Shown one piece after another: positions 53,935-63,623 of a DNA stretch of 64,000 bases. Where the stretch lies: assembly GCF_900605495.1 (NCBI RefSeq), contig NZ_LR027598.1, positions 40,302-104,301 of the forward strand, in the 5' to 3' direction. This DNA is from Bacilliculturomica massiliensis (lineage in GTDB: Bacteria; Bacillota; Clostridia; Peptostreptococcales; Anaerovoracaceae). The notes under the pieces were generated by a model that saw only the letters and a program-made list of their open reading frames with translations, had not been told where the DNA came from and ran no database searches. The position numbers and the translations under genes are program-made. How positions within the stretch are numbered: position 1 is the first letter of the stretch; each line of letters opens with the position of its first letter.

Positions 53935-55488
53935 ATGGCGGAGATTGATTTTAAGAAGCTGCAGAACGGCAGCGATATACGAGGCGTAGCGCTTGAAGGC
54001 GTGGCTGGAGAGAGACCGAATCTGACGGCGGCGGAGGCGGAAAAGCTGGCGGCGGGTTTCGTGCTCTGGCTCAGTGAGAAAACGGGAAAAAAGGCGGATG
54101 AATTGAAGGTCTCCATCGGGAGGGATCCCCGGCTGTCCGGCGAAGCGCTGCTGGCCGGCGCTGTCAATGGAATGCTGCCATGGGGAACGGGGGTGTATGA
54201 CTGCGGTCTGGCCTCCACGCCGGCCATGTTCATGTCCACCGTATTTCCTCAGTACGCCTGTGACGGCGCGGTGATGATCACGGCCAGCCATCTGCCGTTC
54301 AACCGAAACGGTTTTAAATTCTTCGACCGGGACGGCGGGCTGAACAAAGGCGATATCGCGGCGATCCTGGCCTTCGCGGAGGCGGGAAGGACGCCGGAGA
54401 AGGCGGTACGGGAGGGGACGCTGGAGCCCTCGGCGCTGATGGAGGATTACTCCGCGTTTCTGCGGGATAAAATAAAGGACGGCGTGGCTCAGGCAGCGGG
54501 AGCCGGCGGAGCGGCGGACAGAGAAAAGCCCCTTGCCGGCCTGAAGATCACGGTGGACGCGGGAAATGGGGCCGGCGGGTTTTACGCGGAGAAAGTGCTG
54601 GCGCCTCTGGGAGCCGATGTGAGCGGAAGCCAGTTTCTGGAGCCGGACGGCCGTTTTCCCAATCACGCTCCAAACCCGGAGGATAGAGCTGCGATCCACG
54701 CCGTGTCGGAAGCCGTCAGGAAAAACGGATCTGATTTCGGTCTGATCTTCGACACCGATGTGGACCGATCTTCCGCTGTGGATCAATACGGCAGGGAGAT
54801 CAACCGCAACGGGATCGTGGCCATGGCTGCGGCGCTGGTGGCGGAAGAGCACCCTGGGACCACCGTCGTGACGGACAGCATCACCAGCGATCAGCTGACA
54901 GAGTTTTTGGAAGTGGATCTGGGACTGCGCCACCGCAGATTCAAGCGGGGCTATAAAAACGTGATCAACGAGGCGATCCGCCTGAACGCAGAGGGAACAG
55001 ACTGCCAGCTGGCCATCGAGACCTCTGGCCATGCGGCCCTGGCGGAGAACTATTTTCTGGACGACGGGGCGTATCTTGCAACGAAGATCGTGATCAAAGC
55101 AGCAAAACTGGCGCTGGAGGGCAAAAAGCTGGACAGCGTTATCGCAGGTCTGACTGAGCCGGCGGAGGCTGTGGAGGTGCGTTTTCCCATTCTGGCGGAG
55201 AATTTCGGCGCTTACGGCGACCGCGTGCTGGAGGATCTGATGCGCTTTGTGAAAGAGGGGGGAGCTCAGGCAGGCATGACTCCTGTTGAGCCCAACTATG
55301 AGGGAGTGCGCATCTCTTTCGACAAAGCCCACGGGGACGGGTGGTGCCTGCTGCGCAAATCCCTGCACGATCCGATCATGCCGCTGAACATAGAGTCCAA
55401 CGAACCGGGGGGATGCGGAAAGATCGCCGACGTGCTGCGCGGTTTTCTCGCCGCATATGGGGAACTGGATACGTCGAAACTGTGCTGA
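53935..55488 (+). CDS. Phosphomannomutase/phosphoglucomutase family enzyme
   Basis: A 517-residue alpha-D-phosphohexomutase. Active-site serine loop MITASHLPFNRNGFKFF (about 117), metal loop FDTDVDRSSAVD (about 275) and sugar-binding ETSGHAALAEN (about 363) are clear. It interconverts hexose 1- and 6-phosphates for envelope polysaccharide or glycogen synthesis. It follows the SLH-serine hydrolase by four bases, so wall-related use is plausible. Confidence 0.92.
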   Translation: MAEIDFKKLQNGSDIRGVALEGVAGERPNLTAAEAEKLAAGFVLWLSEKTGKKADELKVSIGRDPRLSGEALLAGAVNGMLPWGTGVYDCGLASTPAMFMSTVFPQYACDGAVMITASHLPFNRNGFKFFDRDGGLNKGDIAAILAFAEAGRTPEKAVREGTLEPSALMEDYSAFLRDKIKDGVAQAAGAGGAADREKPLAGLKITVDAGNGAGGFYAEKVLAPLGADVSGSQFLEPDGRFPNHAPNPEDRAAIHAVSEAVRKNGSDFGLIFDTDVDRSSAVDQYGREINRNGIVAMAAALVAEEHPGTTVVTDSITSDQLTEFLEVDLGLRHRRFKRGYKNVINEAIRLNAEGTDCQLAIETSGHAALAENYFLDDGAYLATKIVIKAAKLALEGKKLDSVIAGLTEPAEAVEVRFPILAENFGAYGDRVLEDLMRFVKEGGAQAGMTPVEPNYEGVRISFDKAHGDGWCLLRKSLHDPIMPLNIESNEPGGCGKIADVLRGFLAAYGELDTSKLC

Positions 55489-55528
55489 ACCCGGCAGCAT
55501 CCGCGCCGGTAGATAGAGGGAGAGGAAT

Positions 55529-57037
55529 ATGAGATTTGACGAAGTCGCCGGGATGCTGAGGGAGCATTTTATGCTGGCGCTGGCGGGAACGCTTTTGCTG
55601 GCATGCTGTTTCCTGGCCGGGTATTTCATCGTGTACAGAAAATGGATGAAGGGCCGTCGGGAGCTGACCGCGGGCAGAGCGCTGCTGTGGTTTTTGTTTG
55701 CAGGATATCTGCTCATGGTGCTGGGGCTGACCCTGTTTTCAAGAGGCAGATATTCGGCGGGCGGAACAAATCTGCATCTGTTCAGTTCCTGGCGGGAGGC
55801 CTGGAATTCAGGCCGTCTCACTGCCTGGCAGTTCCTGACCTTCAACATTTTGATGTTCGTGCCCATGGGCGTCTTTTTGCCGCTGTGCATCCGGAAGCTT
55901 CGGAAGCCCGCGGCGGCTGTGGGGGTATCGTTCCTGTTTTCTCTGTTGATCGAGAGCGTTCAGTTGGTCACCGGCTGGGGCATTTTTGAGCTGGACGATC
56001 TGTTCAACAATACGCTGGGCGCCGTCCTGGGCTGCAGTCTGGTCATGGCGGTAATGGCCGCAGTGGAAAAGCCTCCGCGGCGGAGTATGACGGCGCTGTA
56101 TCTTCTTCCACTGGTGCTCACCGCAGGTCTGTTCGGCGGTCTGGCGCTGAAATATACCTGGGCGGAATACGGTAATCTGGACACGTACAGTTATCGGCAG
56201 AATATGACGGGGGTCGAAGTTTCCGTCACAGGCGAATACTCTGGGGAGACAGAAAGGGCGGAAGTTTACCGGGTGCGGGTCATGGAGCGGGAGGAAGCGC
56301 TGACTTTCGCACAGGACTTTTATGAAAGACTTGGGGCGGACCGTTCTATCGTAACGGAGGACACCGCGTACAATGACAACGCCGTCTACAAAGCGTCAGG
56401 ACCTGACGGGGAAGGCCCCTGGCTGCTCTGGCTGTATTTTATGGGCGGCCGCTACAGCTTTACTGACTTTGGGGCGGCCTACGGCGATGAGGGAGATCCG
56501 GAGAGCGCGGAGACTGTGGGGGCGACCGAGGAACAGGCCCGGGCCGCGCTCTCCGCTCTGGGCGTCGAGATCCCCGCTTCCGCGGCATTTTCCGCTCAGG
56601 AGGACGCCTACATTTTTGACGTGGAGACAGTGGAGGGCGGGGGCCGCATGTTGCGCGGCCAGGTGACCTGCCGGCTGGTGAGAACGCCTGCGGCTGCAGG
56701 AGACAGCGTCGGCGCAGCCGCCTCTGCCGCCGCTGCCGGCACAGATGGGGAAGCCGCTGCGCCGGTCTACCGTCCGTCCCGGGTGGAAAACAATCTGATC
56801 ACCTATGAGCCCTACAAGTCGGAGACTGTGATCAGCAGGCAGGACGCCTGCGACGAGGTGCTCTCCGGCAGGTTTTCCATGCCGCTTTCAGAGAAACTGA
56901 GGTCTCTGTCCATCGGCGATGTGCGTCTGGATCATCAGCTGGATACCAAGGGCTTTTACCAGCCGGTCTATCTGTTTGACGCAAAGATCAACGACACGGA
57001 GGGGTGCGAGATCATGGTACCGGCGCTGGCAAAATAG
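55529..57037 (+). CDS. VanZ-domain membrane protein with large extracytoplasmic tail
   Basis: A 502-residue protein. About five hydrophobic helices (about 10-200) form a VanZ-like domain with FNILMFVPMGVFLP and the SLLIESVQLVTGWGIFELDDLFNNTLGA signature. A long C-terminal part (about 215-502) without obvious membrane segments follows, probably outside the cell. VanZ proteins are linked to teicoplanin resistance but are mostly of unknown function. It follows the phosphohexomutase and ends a wall-related run. Confidence 0.82.
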   Translation: MRFDEVAGMLREHFMLALAGTLLLACCFLAGYFIVYRKWMKGRRELTAGRALLWFLFAGYLLMVLGLTLFSRGRYSAGGTNLHLFSSWREAWNSGRLTAWQFLTFNILMFVPMGVFLPLCIRKLRKPAAAVGVSFLFSLLIESVQLVTGWGIFELDDLFNNTLGAVLGCSLVMAVMAAVEKPPRRSMTALYLLPLVLTAGLFGGLALKYTWAEYGNLDTYSYRQNMTGVEVSVTGEYSGETERAEVYRVRVMEREEALTFAQDFYERLGADRSIVTEDTAYNDNAVYKASGPDGEGPWLLWLYFMGGRYSFTDFGAAYGDEGDPESAETVGATEEQARAALSALGVEIPASAAFSAQEDAYIFDVETVEGGGRMLRGQVTCRLVRTPAAAGDSVGAAASAAAAGTDGEAAAPVYRPSRVENNLITYEPYKSETVISRQDACDEVLSGRFSMPLSEKLRSLSIGDVRLDHQLDTKGFYQPVYLFDAKINDTEGCEIMVPALAK

Positions 57038-57178
57038 GTGAAGACCAGCACGGGAAATCACGCGGCGGCATACGGGAGCATAAAAGTATGCAAAATACGC
57101 AGAAGGCTTCCCTGGCTGCACGCGGACGGCCCGCAGCGGCGCGTATGAAAAAGCAGAAACGAACAGACAATTTAAAAG

Positions 57179-57230
57179 GAGTCCTGGGGGCGCAGCGAAC
57201 ATGTTCGCCGCGCCCCAGGGCTCCTTTTTT
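57179..57230 (+). terminator. Terminator after the VanZ-like gene
   Basis: A long imperfect stem (GGGGCGC, GCGAAC and their complements around a short loop) spans 57179-57224 and is followed by six T. Confidence 0.85.
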
Positions 57231-57271
57231 ATGCGTATGAGAGTGTGGCCGCAGATCGTATCTGCTGGTGA

Positions 57272-58693
57272 TCAGGCGCAGTCTTCCGCTCCCGGGGCTT
57301 CGTCTGTGCGCAGGGTCTTACGCGAATAGCGGACAAAGAGCGTGACCGTGACGATGACGGCGATGAAATCCGTCACCGGCTCCGCTAAAAAGACCGCCAG
57401 CACGCGGTTTTCCATGAACAGCGGAAAAATAAAGATCAGCGGGATCAGCAGGATCACCTTCCGCAGAAGCGCCAGGAAGGTAGAGGTCCTGGCATTGCCC
57501 AGCGCAATGAAAGTCTGCTGGCAGGCGATCTGAGCGCCGAACATGAAGGAGGTGCCCATGTATACCCGCAGGGCCCAGTTGATCATATCGATGAGCTGGG
57601 GATCCGCCGTGAAGATGTTGGCGAAGCCGCGGGGAAAGGCCATACACAGCAGCCACAGGGCCGTTGAGTAGATGAGGCAGTATTTCAGCAGCAGGCGGAA
57701 GGCTTCTTTTACCCGGTGCAGATTTTTCGCGCCGAAATTGTAGCTGATGATGGGCTGCGCGCCCTGAGTCAGCCCCGTGAGAGGCAGCATGGCAAACTGC
57801 ATGACGCTGGACAGCACGGTCATGGTGCCCACGGCCAGATCGCCTCCGAAGCGCAGCAGCGAGGAGTTAAAGCACAGGATGATAATGCTCTCCGTGAACT
57901 GCATCACGAAAGGCGCTACCCCCAGACTGACCACGGGCAGCAGCACAGAAGGACGCAGAGCAAAATGTTTTCTGCGAAGCCGCAGCAAACTCTTTTTGCT
58001 GCACAGGAAGCGTATGACCCACAGGGCGGAGACCGCCTGGGAAAGTATGGTGGCCAAAGCGGCGCCTTTTACTCCCATGTCGAACAGGAAGATAAAAATA
58101 GGGTCAAGCACGATGTTCAGCCCGGCTCCGATGACGATGGTGAGCATACTGGTCTTGGCAAAGCCCTGGGTGGTGATGAAGGCGTTCATGCCCAGCGTCA
58201 GCTGCACGAATATCGTTCCGCACAGGTAGATCGTCAGATATGACGAGGCGTAGCCGATGGTGTTTTCGCTGGCGCCGAAAAGGTACAGCAGAGGTTCCTG
58301 CGCGGCGAAGATCCCAGCGGACAGGACCACGGAAAGGCAGACCAGCAGCGCGGAGCACCCGCCCATGATCTCCTCCGCGTCTCCGTGGTTCTGCTGGCCC
58401 ATTTTGATGGCCGCTCTCGGCGCGCCGCCCATGCTGACCAGAGCGGCGAAGGCGGAAATGATCATGATGATGGGGAATGTGACGCCTACGCCGGTAAGCG
58501 CCGTTCCGCCCACCTCGGGGATGTGTCCGATGTACATGCGGTCCACCATGTTATACAGCGCGTTGATGATCTGCGCTGTGATAGAAGGGACAGCCAGCTT
58601 CACCAATAGTTTTTTTACGTTTTCCGTCCGCAGGGCCTCGTCAGAACCTGAGACACTGTCTTTTTTCGATCTCACCAGATCTGTCAAATCCAT
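57272..58693 (-). CDS. MATE-family efflux transporter
   Basis: A 473-residue polytopic protein with twelve predicted helices of the multidrug and toxin extrusion family. It has the usual AVPSITAQIINALYNMVDRMYIGHIP start and LTGLTQGAQPIISYNFGAKN central loop. It exports cationic drugs or metabolites against Na+ or H+. It is convergent with the VanZ-like gene and divergent from the sigma-54 activator; no operon partner is apparent. Confidence 0.92.
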   Translation of the reverse strand: MDLTDLVRSKKDSVSGSDEALRTENVKKLLVKLAVPSITAQIINALYNMVDRMYIGHIPEVGGTALTGVGVTFPIIMIISAFAALVSMGGAPRAAIKMGQQNHGDAEEIMGGCSALLVCLSVVLSAGIFAAQEPLLYLFGASENTIGYASSYLTIYLCGTIFVQLTLGMNAFITTQGFAKTSMLTIVIGAGLNIVLDPIFIFLFDMGVKGAALATILSQAVSALWVIRFLCSKKSLLRLRRKHFALRPSVLLPVVSLGVAPFVMQFTESIIILCFNSSLLRFGGDLAVGTMTVLSSVMQFAMLPLTGLTQGAQPIISYNFGAKNLHRVKEAFRLLLKYCLIYSTALWLLCMAFPRGFANIFTADPQLIDMINWALRVYMGTSFMFGAQIACQQTFIALGNARTSTFLALLRKVILLIPLIFIFPLFMENRVLAVFLAEPVTDFIAVIVTVTLFVRYSRKTLRTDEAPGAEDCA

Positions 58694-59049
58694 TCACCTT
58701 ACTTTCTTTTGCGTACGTCTGGGGAAAAGCCGGTTTGCCACGGGGATCCCGCCTGATGGGAAGCGGCGGAACGACGGCCGGACCGGGGAACTCTGTCCTG
58801 AAGATCTCCGGCGCCGCGGCGCCGGCCGGCCTTCTCTGTTCCGCGGCCCGTACAGCTTTTCAAGTATAAAGAATGCGAACCGAAATCAACGGTTCACATT
58901 ATGCGCATAAATTATAGTTTATTCGGAATGCGGTATTTTGTCAACCCGTGAGAAGTGAGTGGGAGTGAGTGGGCGCAGCGAGTGGACAAAACAGAGGAGC
59001 GCCGTTATAATGAAACTAATAACGGTGATAATGATGGCGGTGATAATTA
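58694..59049. promoter_or_regulatory. Regulatory region between MATE and the sigma-54 activator
   Basis: No gene seen. TTATGCGCATAA (58899-58910) is a perfect 12-bp palindrome whose TGCGCATA core recurs upstream of the operon at 61305. A further inverted repeat GAACCG/CGGTTC (58877-58882, 58890-58895) lies beside it. Together they are good candidates for autoregulation of the activator. Confidence 0.5.
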
Positions 59050-60777
59050 ATGACGGGCAGAGGCATAATCAATTATAAACAGACGATCGAGAATTCGCCC
59101 AGCGGTTTCATCTATGCGGACAGAGATCTGATCATCACGCACGCGAACGCCAAAGCGGCGGAATTTTCGGTGCTGCACAGGACAAAGCTGGCGGGGGAGC
59201 CGCTGGAGAAGGCCTTTCCGCAGCTGAGCGTGCTCCGGGAATCGCCCGATGCGCAGGCGATCCGGAAGGTCCGGTTTGGCGATCGGGATCTGCTGGTGCG
59301 GATGTTTTCTGTAGATTCGCCCGTAAAGCCGGAGGAGACAGGCTTTGTCATCGTGCTCCACGATTTTTACGACGAGTTCCTTCTGGCCGCTGAGCTGGCG
59401 CAGACCAGCGGCGCGCTGGAAGAACTGAAGGATATCGTGGATAATTTTTTTGACGGGATCCTGGTCACGGACGGGGATGGGAACGTGCTGCTGTTCAATC
59501 AGGCGTACCTGAAAAATACGGGGATCGACAGCGGTCTTCTGGTGGGCCACAATATAAAGGAACTGATCAACCCAGTGTGGATGAAGACCTCTATCACGGT
59601 ACTGGTGGCGGAGCAGCGCCGTTCCGTGTCCATGCATCATACGACACAGAACAACAAGAATCTCATCGTGACCGGCACGCCGATCTTCGGCAAGGACGGC
59701 GGCATCAAGCGGATCATCGTCACCTGCCGGGATATGTCGGAAATCTACAGTCTGCGGGAAGAACTGCTGAAGGCGAAGGAGATGGAGCGGCGCTATTTTC
59801 AGGATATGGCTCACAGCGCCGACAAGTCCGAGGGCGGCGGGAAACTGGTGATCGTCAATGAAAAAATGCAGCAGATCTACAGCCTTGCCAAGAGGCTGGG
59901 CAACTTTACCACCACCGTGCTCATTTCAGGGGAATCCGGCGTGGGAAAAGAAGAGGTCGCCCGTTATATCCACGAAAACAGCCTGAGAAAAAACAGGAAA
60001 TTCGTGGCCGTGAACTGTGGGGCGATCCCGGAGAATCTGCTGGAGACAGAGCTTTTCGGCTACGTGGAAGGAGCGTTTACAGGCACCGTAAAAGGTGGAA
60101 AAGCGGGACTTTTCGAGATCGCAGACGGCGGGACGCTGTTTCTGGACGAGATCGGAGAAATGCCGTTGAGCCTGCAGGTCAAGCTGCTGCGGGCCCTGGA
60201 GACCCGGTCCATCACCCGGGTCGGGGCTGTGGAAAGCATTCCGGTGGATATCCGCATCGTGGCGGCGTCCAACAAAAATCTTTTTCAGAAGATAGAAGAA
60301 GGAGCGTTCCGCGACGACTTGTATTATCGTTTGAACGTCGTAAACATCGAGATCCCGCCGCTCAGAGAGCGTGTGGAAGACATCGGACCGCTGGCTCTGC
60401 GTTTCATGCACCGCTTCAACAAGCAGTATAACCCGGACGGCCGGGAAAAGAAACTGACACTGGAAGTGATCGAGGAGCTGGAGCATTACGGCTGGCCGGG
60501 AAATATCCGGGAGCTGAAAAATGTGATCGAAAATGTGACCGTGATCAGCAACAATGAATATATCCAGGTAGACGATCTGCCGTGGGCGAAGAACGAACCG
60601 GACGTGGGCAGATCGGCAGACAAGCTGCCCACCATGCAGGAAGTCACGGAGGCGGCGGAAAAACGGCTGCTGCGCCAGGCAAGAGAAAAGCTTGGATCCT
60701 CGCGAAAGATCGCAGAGGCTTTGGGGGTCGATCAGTCCACTGTAGTGCGCAAGCTGAAAAAGTATGGGTTGTCCTGA
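59050..60777 (+). CDS. Sigma-54-dependent PAS-domain activator
   Basis: A 575-residue enhancer-binding protein. Two PAS domains (about 10-110 and 120-240), an AAA+ domain with Walker A GESGVGKE (about 294) and the sigma-54 loop EGAFTGTVKGG (about 340, Thr instead of the usual Ala), REDLYYRLNVVNIEIPPLRE-type region, and a Fis-type helix-turn-helix at the end (RKIAEALGVDQSTVVRKLKKYG). The next plus-strand operon (hbd-thl-abfD) starts with a -24/-12 promoter, so this is its likely activator. The N-terminal signal is unknown. Confidence 0.92.
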   Translation: MTGRGIINYKQTIENSPSGFIYADRDLIITHANAKAAEFSVLHRTKLAGEPLEKAFPQLSVLRESPDAQAIRKVRFGDRDLLVRMFSVDSPVKPEETGFVIVLHDFYDEFLLAAELAQTSGALEELKDIVDNFFDGILVTDGDGNVLLFNQAYLKNTGIDSGLLVGHNIKELINPVWMKTSITVLVAEQRRSVSMHHTTQNNKNLIVTGTPIFGKDGGIKRIIVTCRDMSEIYSLREELLKAKEMERRYFQDMAHSADKSEGGGKLVIVNEKMQQIYSLAKRLGNFTTTVLISGESGVGKEEVARYIHENSLRKNRKFVAVNCGAIPENLLETELFGYVEGAFTGTVKGGKAGLFEIADGGTLFLDEIGEMPLSLQVKLLRALETRSITRVGAVESIPVDIRIVAASNKNLFQKIEEGAFRDDLYYRLNVVNIEIPPLRERVEDIGPLALRFMHRFNKQYNPDGREKKLTLEVIEELEHYGWPGNIRELKNVIENVTVISNNEYIQVDDLPWAKNEPDVGRSADKLPTMQEVTEAAEKRLLRQAREKLGSSRKIAEALGVDQSTVVRKLKKYGLS

Positions 60778-60802
60778 AATCGTTTTGCAAGTAAAAAATA
60801 AA

Positions 60803-60832
60803 AGGCCCTCAGACAATTACGTCTGAGGGCCT
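60803..60832. terminator. Bidirectional terminator after the sigma-54 activator
   Basis: AGGCCCTCAGAC (60803-60814) and GTCTGAGGGCCT (60821-60832) form a perfect 12-bp stem. The minus strand then reads TTTTATTTTTTA, so it strongly ends the small minus-strand gene and also serves the activator. Confidence 0.85.
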
Positions 60833-60855
60833 CTTGCGTCTGCTGATTTATGCGT

Positions 60856-60990
60856 CTACTTTGTTTTTTCGTAAGCCACCAGAATGATCTCTTTGTTGGC
60901 GTGGTCGGAAAGCTCCGCTTCCATGCAGCACAGCGCCTTTTCACAGTCATCGCTTATGTGGGCCGGGCAAATCGAGGGATCTTTGCTCAT
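60856..60990 (-). CDS. Small hypothetical protein (44 residues, four Cys)
   Basis: A short frame that opens with MSKDPSICPAHISDDCEKAL, then a CC pair (residues 21-22), and ends in VAYEKTK. It contains C8, C16, C21 and C22. AAAGGAG lies nine bases before the start and a perfect terminator begins 24 bp after the stop, together good evidence of a real gene. It lies between the sigma-54 activator and its target operon. No family is recognised; metal binding or a redox role is possible from the cysteines. Confidence 0.65.
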   Translation of the reverse strand: MSKDPSICPAHISDDCEKALCCMEAELSDHANKEIILVAYEKTK

Positions 60991-61304
60991 TGATAATGCT
61001 CCTTTCAGTTTGACTCATTTCTGTTACAAAAATAGTATCTGCCTCAGCAATGAAAATATCAGGTGTAATGAATGGGAAAAACGAACGCCGCAAAGTGATG
61101 CATTTGCGCATATATGCGTATGACGGTGATGCATCAAAGCATCATTTCGCTGCTATTGATTTCATATATTGAAACTTAAGTTGTTCTTTTTTGTGAGTAC
61201 AACTGATAAATACAGAAAATTTAGGTGCGTAAATACACTTAAATTGATGGGTTTTTCCGCGGATGCGCAAAAAAATGATGAATGAAACGGGATATTCCGA
61301 TTAT
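60991..61304. promoter_or_regulatory. Candidate enhancer region of the hbd-thl-abfD operon
   Basis: CGCATATATGCG (61107-61118) is a perfect palindrome. It lies between a TGATGCAT (61096-61103) and the 10-bp palindrome TGATGCATCA (61127-61136); the two TGATGCAT copies are 31 bp apart, three helical turns. They lie about 170-210 bp upstream of the sigma-54 promoter, a normal enhancer distance. Confidence 0.6.
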
Positions 61305-61321
61305 TGGCACGGTTTATGCTT
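61305..61321 (+). promoter_or_regulatory. Sigma-54 (-24/-12) promoter of the hbd operon
   Basis: TGGCACGGTTTATGCTT. The GG and GC are 10 bases apart; the -12 element is ATGC rather than TTGC. About 200 bp of leader precede the first gene. Confidence 0.82.
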
Positions 61322-61520
61322 TGATAAAAAGATAATAATCAGAGACGCCGTCAGTTTCCACTGCTGACGATGGCAACGGCGGCGCTGTAAAGGACTTTTT
61401 CCGGAAACCGGCGGCCGGCGGCGGAGACCGGAGGAACCACGCACTGCGCGGGGACGGGCGGCGGGGTCAGAGAAACAGAAAAGCCGGCGAATGAAAACAG
61501 AGGAAAGGCGGGAAAGTGAA

Positions 61521-62396
61521 ATGGAGATCAAGCGTGTGGCCGTGCTGGGCGCAGGGCTGATGGGAAACCAGATCGCAATGCAGGCAGCCATCTGGGGATA
61601 TGACGTGATCTGTTACGATATAAGCGAAAGAATGGTGGAGAAGGCGGGCGCGTTTTCGGATAATTGGTTTGCGGGGCGTGTGGCCAAGGAAAAGATGACG
61701 GCGGAGACCGCGGCGGAAATACAGGGACGTCTGCTGTTTACACCGGATATAAAAAAGGCTGCGGCGGACGCGGATCTGGTGATCGAGGCGGTGTCCGACG
61801 TGGTGGAGATCAAGAAGAAGGCTCTGGCGGCTTTTGATGAGCTGACGCCGGAGCGTACCATCTATGCCAGCAACAGCTCTTATATCGTCAGTTCCCGGTT
61901 CTGCGATGCGGTGAAGGACACCTCAAAGGTCCTGAACATGCATTTCTTCAACCCGGCTCTTGTCATGAAGGTGGTGGAGGTGGTCAAAGGCCCGCACACC
62001 TCCCAGGAGACGGTAGAGACCGCTTACGGGTTTGTAAAAAGCATCGGAAAGACGCCTGTACTGGTCAATAAAGAGATCTATGGATTCGTGGTAAATCGGA
62101 TCTTCAGCGCCATGACCAAAGAGGCCTGCTATCTGGTGGATTCAGGCGTGGCGTCTATCGAGGATATCGACACGGCGGTGAAGGGCGGACTGGGACATAA
62201 GATGGGACCGCTGGAGCTGTTGGACATGACCGGAATCGACCTGGAGTACAACGTTTTCATGGAAAAGTTCAGAAACAGCGGCGACCCGGCGGACAGGCCG
62301 GCCGTCTGCCTGACGGAGCGGTATGCCAAGGGCGAATACGGAAGAAAAAGTGGAAAAGGCTTTTATACATATGAGAACAACGGAGGAGAGAAGTGA
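61521..62396 (+). CDS. hbd: 3-hydroxyacyl-CoA dehydrogenase (3-hydroxybutyryl-CoA type)
   Basis: A 291-residue enzyme. The NAD loop is AVLGAGLMGNQIAMQAA; SNSSYIVSS and HFFNPALVMKVVEVVKG hold the catalytic Ser and His, and NRIFSAMTKEACYLVDSGVAS lies in the C-terminal domain. It oxidises (S)-3-hydroxybutyryl-CoA to acetoacetyl-CoA. I used the ATG at 61521; an upstream ATG at 61491 is possible. It is first in the operon with thiolase and abfD under the sigma-54 promoter. Its stop overlaps the thiolase start by one base. Confidence 0.92.
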   Translation: MEIKRVAVLGAGLMGNQIAMQAAIWGYDVICYDISERMVEKAGAFSDNWFAGRVAKEKMTAETAAEIQGRLLFTPDIKKAAADADLVIEAVSDVVEIKKKALAAFDELTPERTIYASNSSYIVSSRFCDAVKDTSKVLNMHFFNPALVMKVVEVVKGPHTSQETVETAYGFVKSIGKTPVLVNKEIYGFVVNRIFSAMTKEACYLVDSGVASIEDIDTAVKGGLGHKMGPLELLDMTGIDLEYNVFMEKFRNSGDPADRPAVCLTERYAKGEYGRKSGKGFYTYENNGGEK

Positions 62397-63574
62397 TGAG
62401 AAATGTGGTTATCGTCTCGGGATGCAGAACCCCCATCGGAACGATCGGCGGCCAGTTCAGGACGCTGACGCCGTCAGAACTGACCATTCCGGTCATGCAG
62501 GAGCTCGTCAGGCGGGCGGGGATCGACCCGGTGCTCATCGAAGACGTGATCTGGGGCTGCAACTATCAGCGGACATATAAGGAAAACAATCTGGCCAGAG
62601 TGGCCGCTGTAAAGGCGGGACTGCCCACCAGCGTTCCCGGCATCACGATCCACAGAAACTGTACATCCTCCATGTCCTCCATCCAGCTGGGCTTTTACCA
62701 GATCCGGGCGGGAGAAGCGGACTGCATCATGGCAGGCGGAGCGGACAGCATGAGTACCGCGCCGCATATGATGTTCGACGGCAGGTACGGGAAAAAATTC
62801 GGTCACAGCGAACTGAGAGATTCCATGTGGGATTCCCTGACCAATCTGGGCGTGGGACCGGCCATGGGCGTCACGGCGGAAAACGTGGCGGAGCGGTACG
62901 GCGTGAGCCGGGCAGAGCAGGACGAATACGCCCTCTGCTCGCAGAAACGGGCTGTGGCCGCTCAGGACGGCGGAAAATTTGAAGAAGAGATCATCCCCAT
63001 CACAGTGCACGGCCGCAAGGGAGATCAGATATATACCTCTGACGAATACCCAAAGAGAGACGCCACGCTGGAGGGACTGGCCAGACTGAAGGCCACCTTC
63101 AAGGAAAACGGCACAGTCACTGCGGGCAACGCTTCTGGAATGAACGACGCCGCTTCCGGAGTGATCCTCATGGAGGAGGAGAAGGCTAAGGAGCTGGGCG
63201 TTCCCATATTGGCCCGGGTGCTCTCCACTGCCACCACCGGCGTGGATCCCGAGATCATGGGGATCGGTCCTGTCAGCGCCAGCAGAAAAGCGCTGGAGAA
63301 AGCCGGACTCACCGTTGCCGATATTGATCTCTGGGAGATCAACGAGGCATTCGCGGCTCAGTGTCTGGCCTGTCAGAAGGAGCTGGGCATACCGCTGGAG
63401 CGGCTCAACGTCAACGGAGGCGGCATCTCGCTGGGGCACCCGGTGGGAGCCACGGGCAGCAGGATCGTCATCACATTGCTGTATGAAATGCGCCGCAGAG
63501 GCCAGAAATACGGACTGGCCACGCTCTGCGCGGGCGGCGGCATGGGAACGGCCGTAATCATAGAAGTGCTGTAA
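62396..63574 (+). CDS. Acetyl-CoA C-acetyltransferase (thiolase)
   Basis: A 392-residue thiolase. The nucleophile is C89 in HRNCTSSMSS (a variation of the usual CGSG). NEAFAAQ, GGGISLGHPVGATG and LCAGGGMGTA contain the other active-site residues. It splits acetoacetyl-CoA into two acetyl-CoA. GGAGGAG precedes the start. It continues the pathway from hbd, and abfD follows 50 bp downstream. Confidence 0.94.
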   Translation: MRNVVIVSGCRTPIGTIGGQFRTLTPSELTIPVMQELVRRAGIDPVLIEDVIWGCNYQRTYKENNLARVAAVKAGLPTSVPGITIHRNCTSSMSSIQLGFYQIRAGEADCIMAGGADSMSTAPHMMFDGRYGKKFGHSELRDSMWDSLTNLGVGPAMGVTAENVAERYGVSRAEQDEYALCSQKRAVAAQDGGKFEEEIIPITVHGRKGDQIYTSDEYPKRDATLEGLARLKATFKENGTVTAGNASGMNDAASGVILMEEEKAKELGVPILARVLSTATTGVDPEIMGIGPVSASRKALEKAGLTVADIDLWEINEAFAAQCLACQKELGIPLERLNVNGGGISLGHPVGATGSRIVITLLYEMRRRGQKYGLATLCAGGGMGTAVIIEVL

Positions 63575-63623
63575 CGATAAGAGGCGCGCGTGTCGAGAGC
63601 TGCCGCCTGAAAGGAGAAGCGCC

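Noticed and set aside
53878..55890. A 670-codon open frame on the minus strand
   Set aside because: It lies opposite the well-supported phosphohexomutase and its neighbours. The protein has no recognisable domain and is rich in Arg/His/Pro, as expected from the antisense of GC-rich codons.
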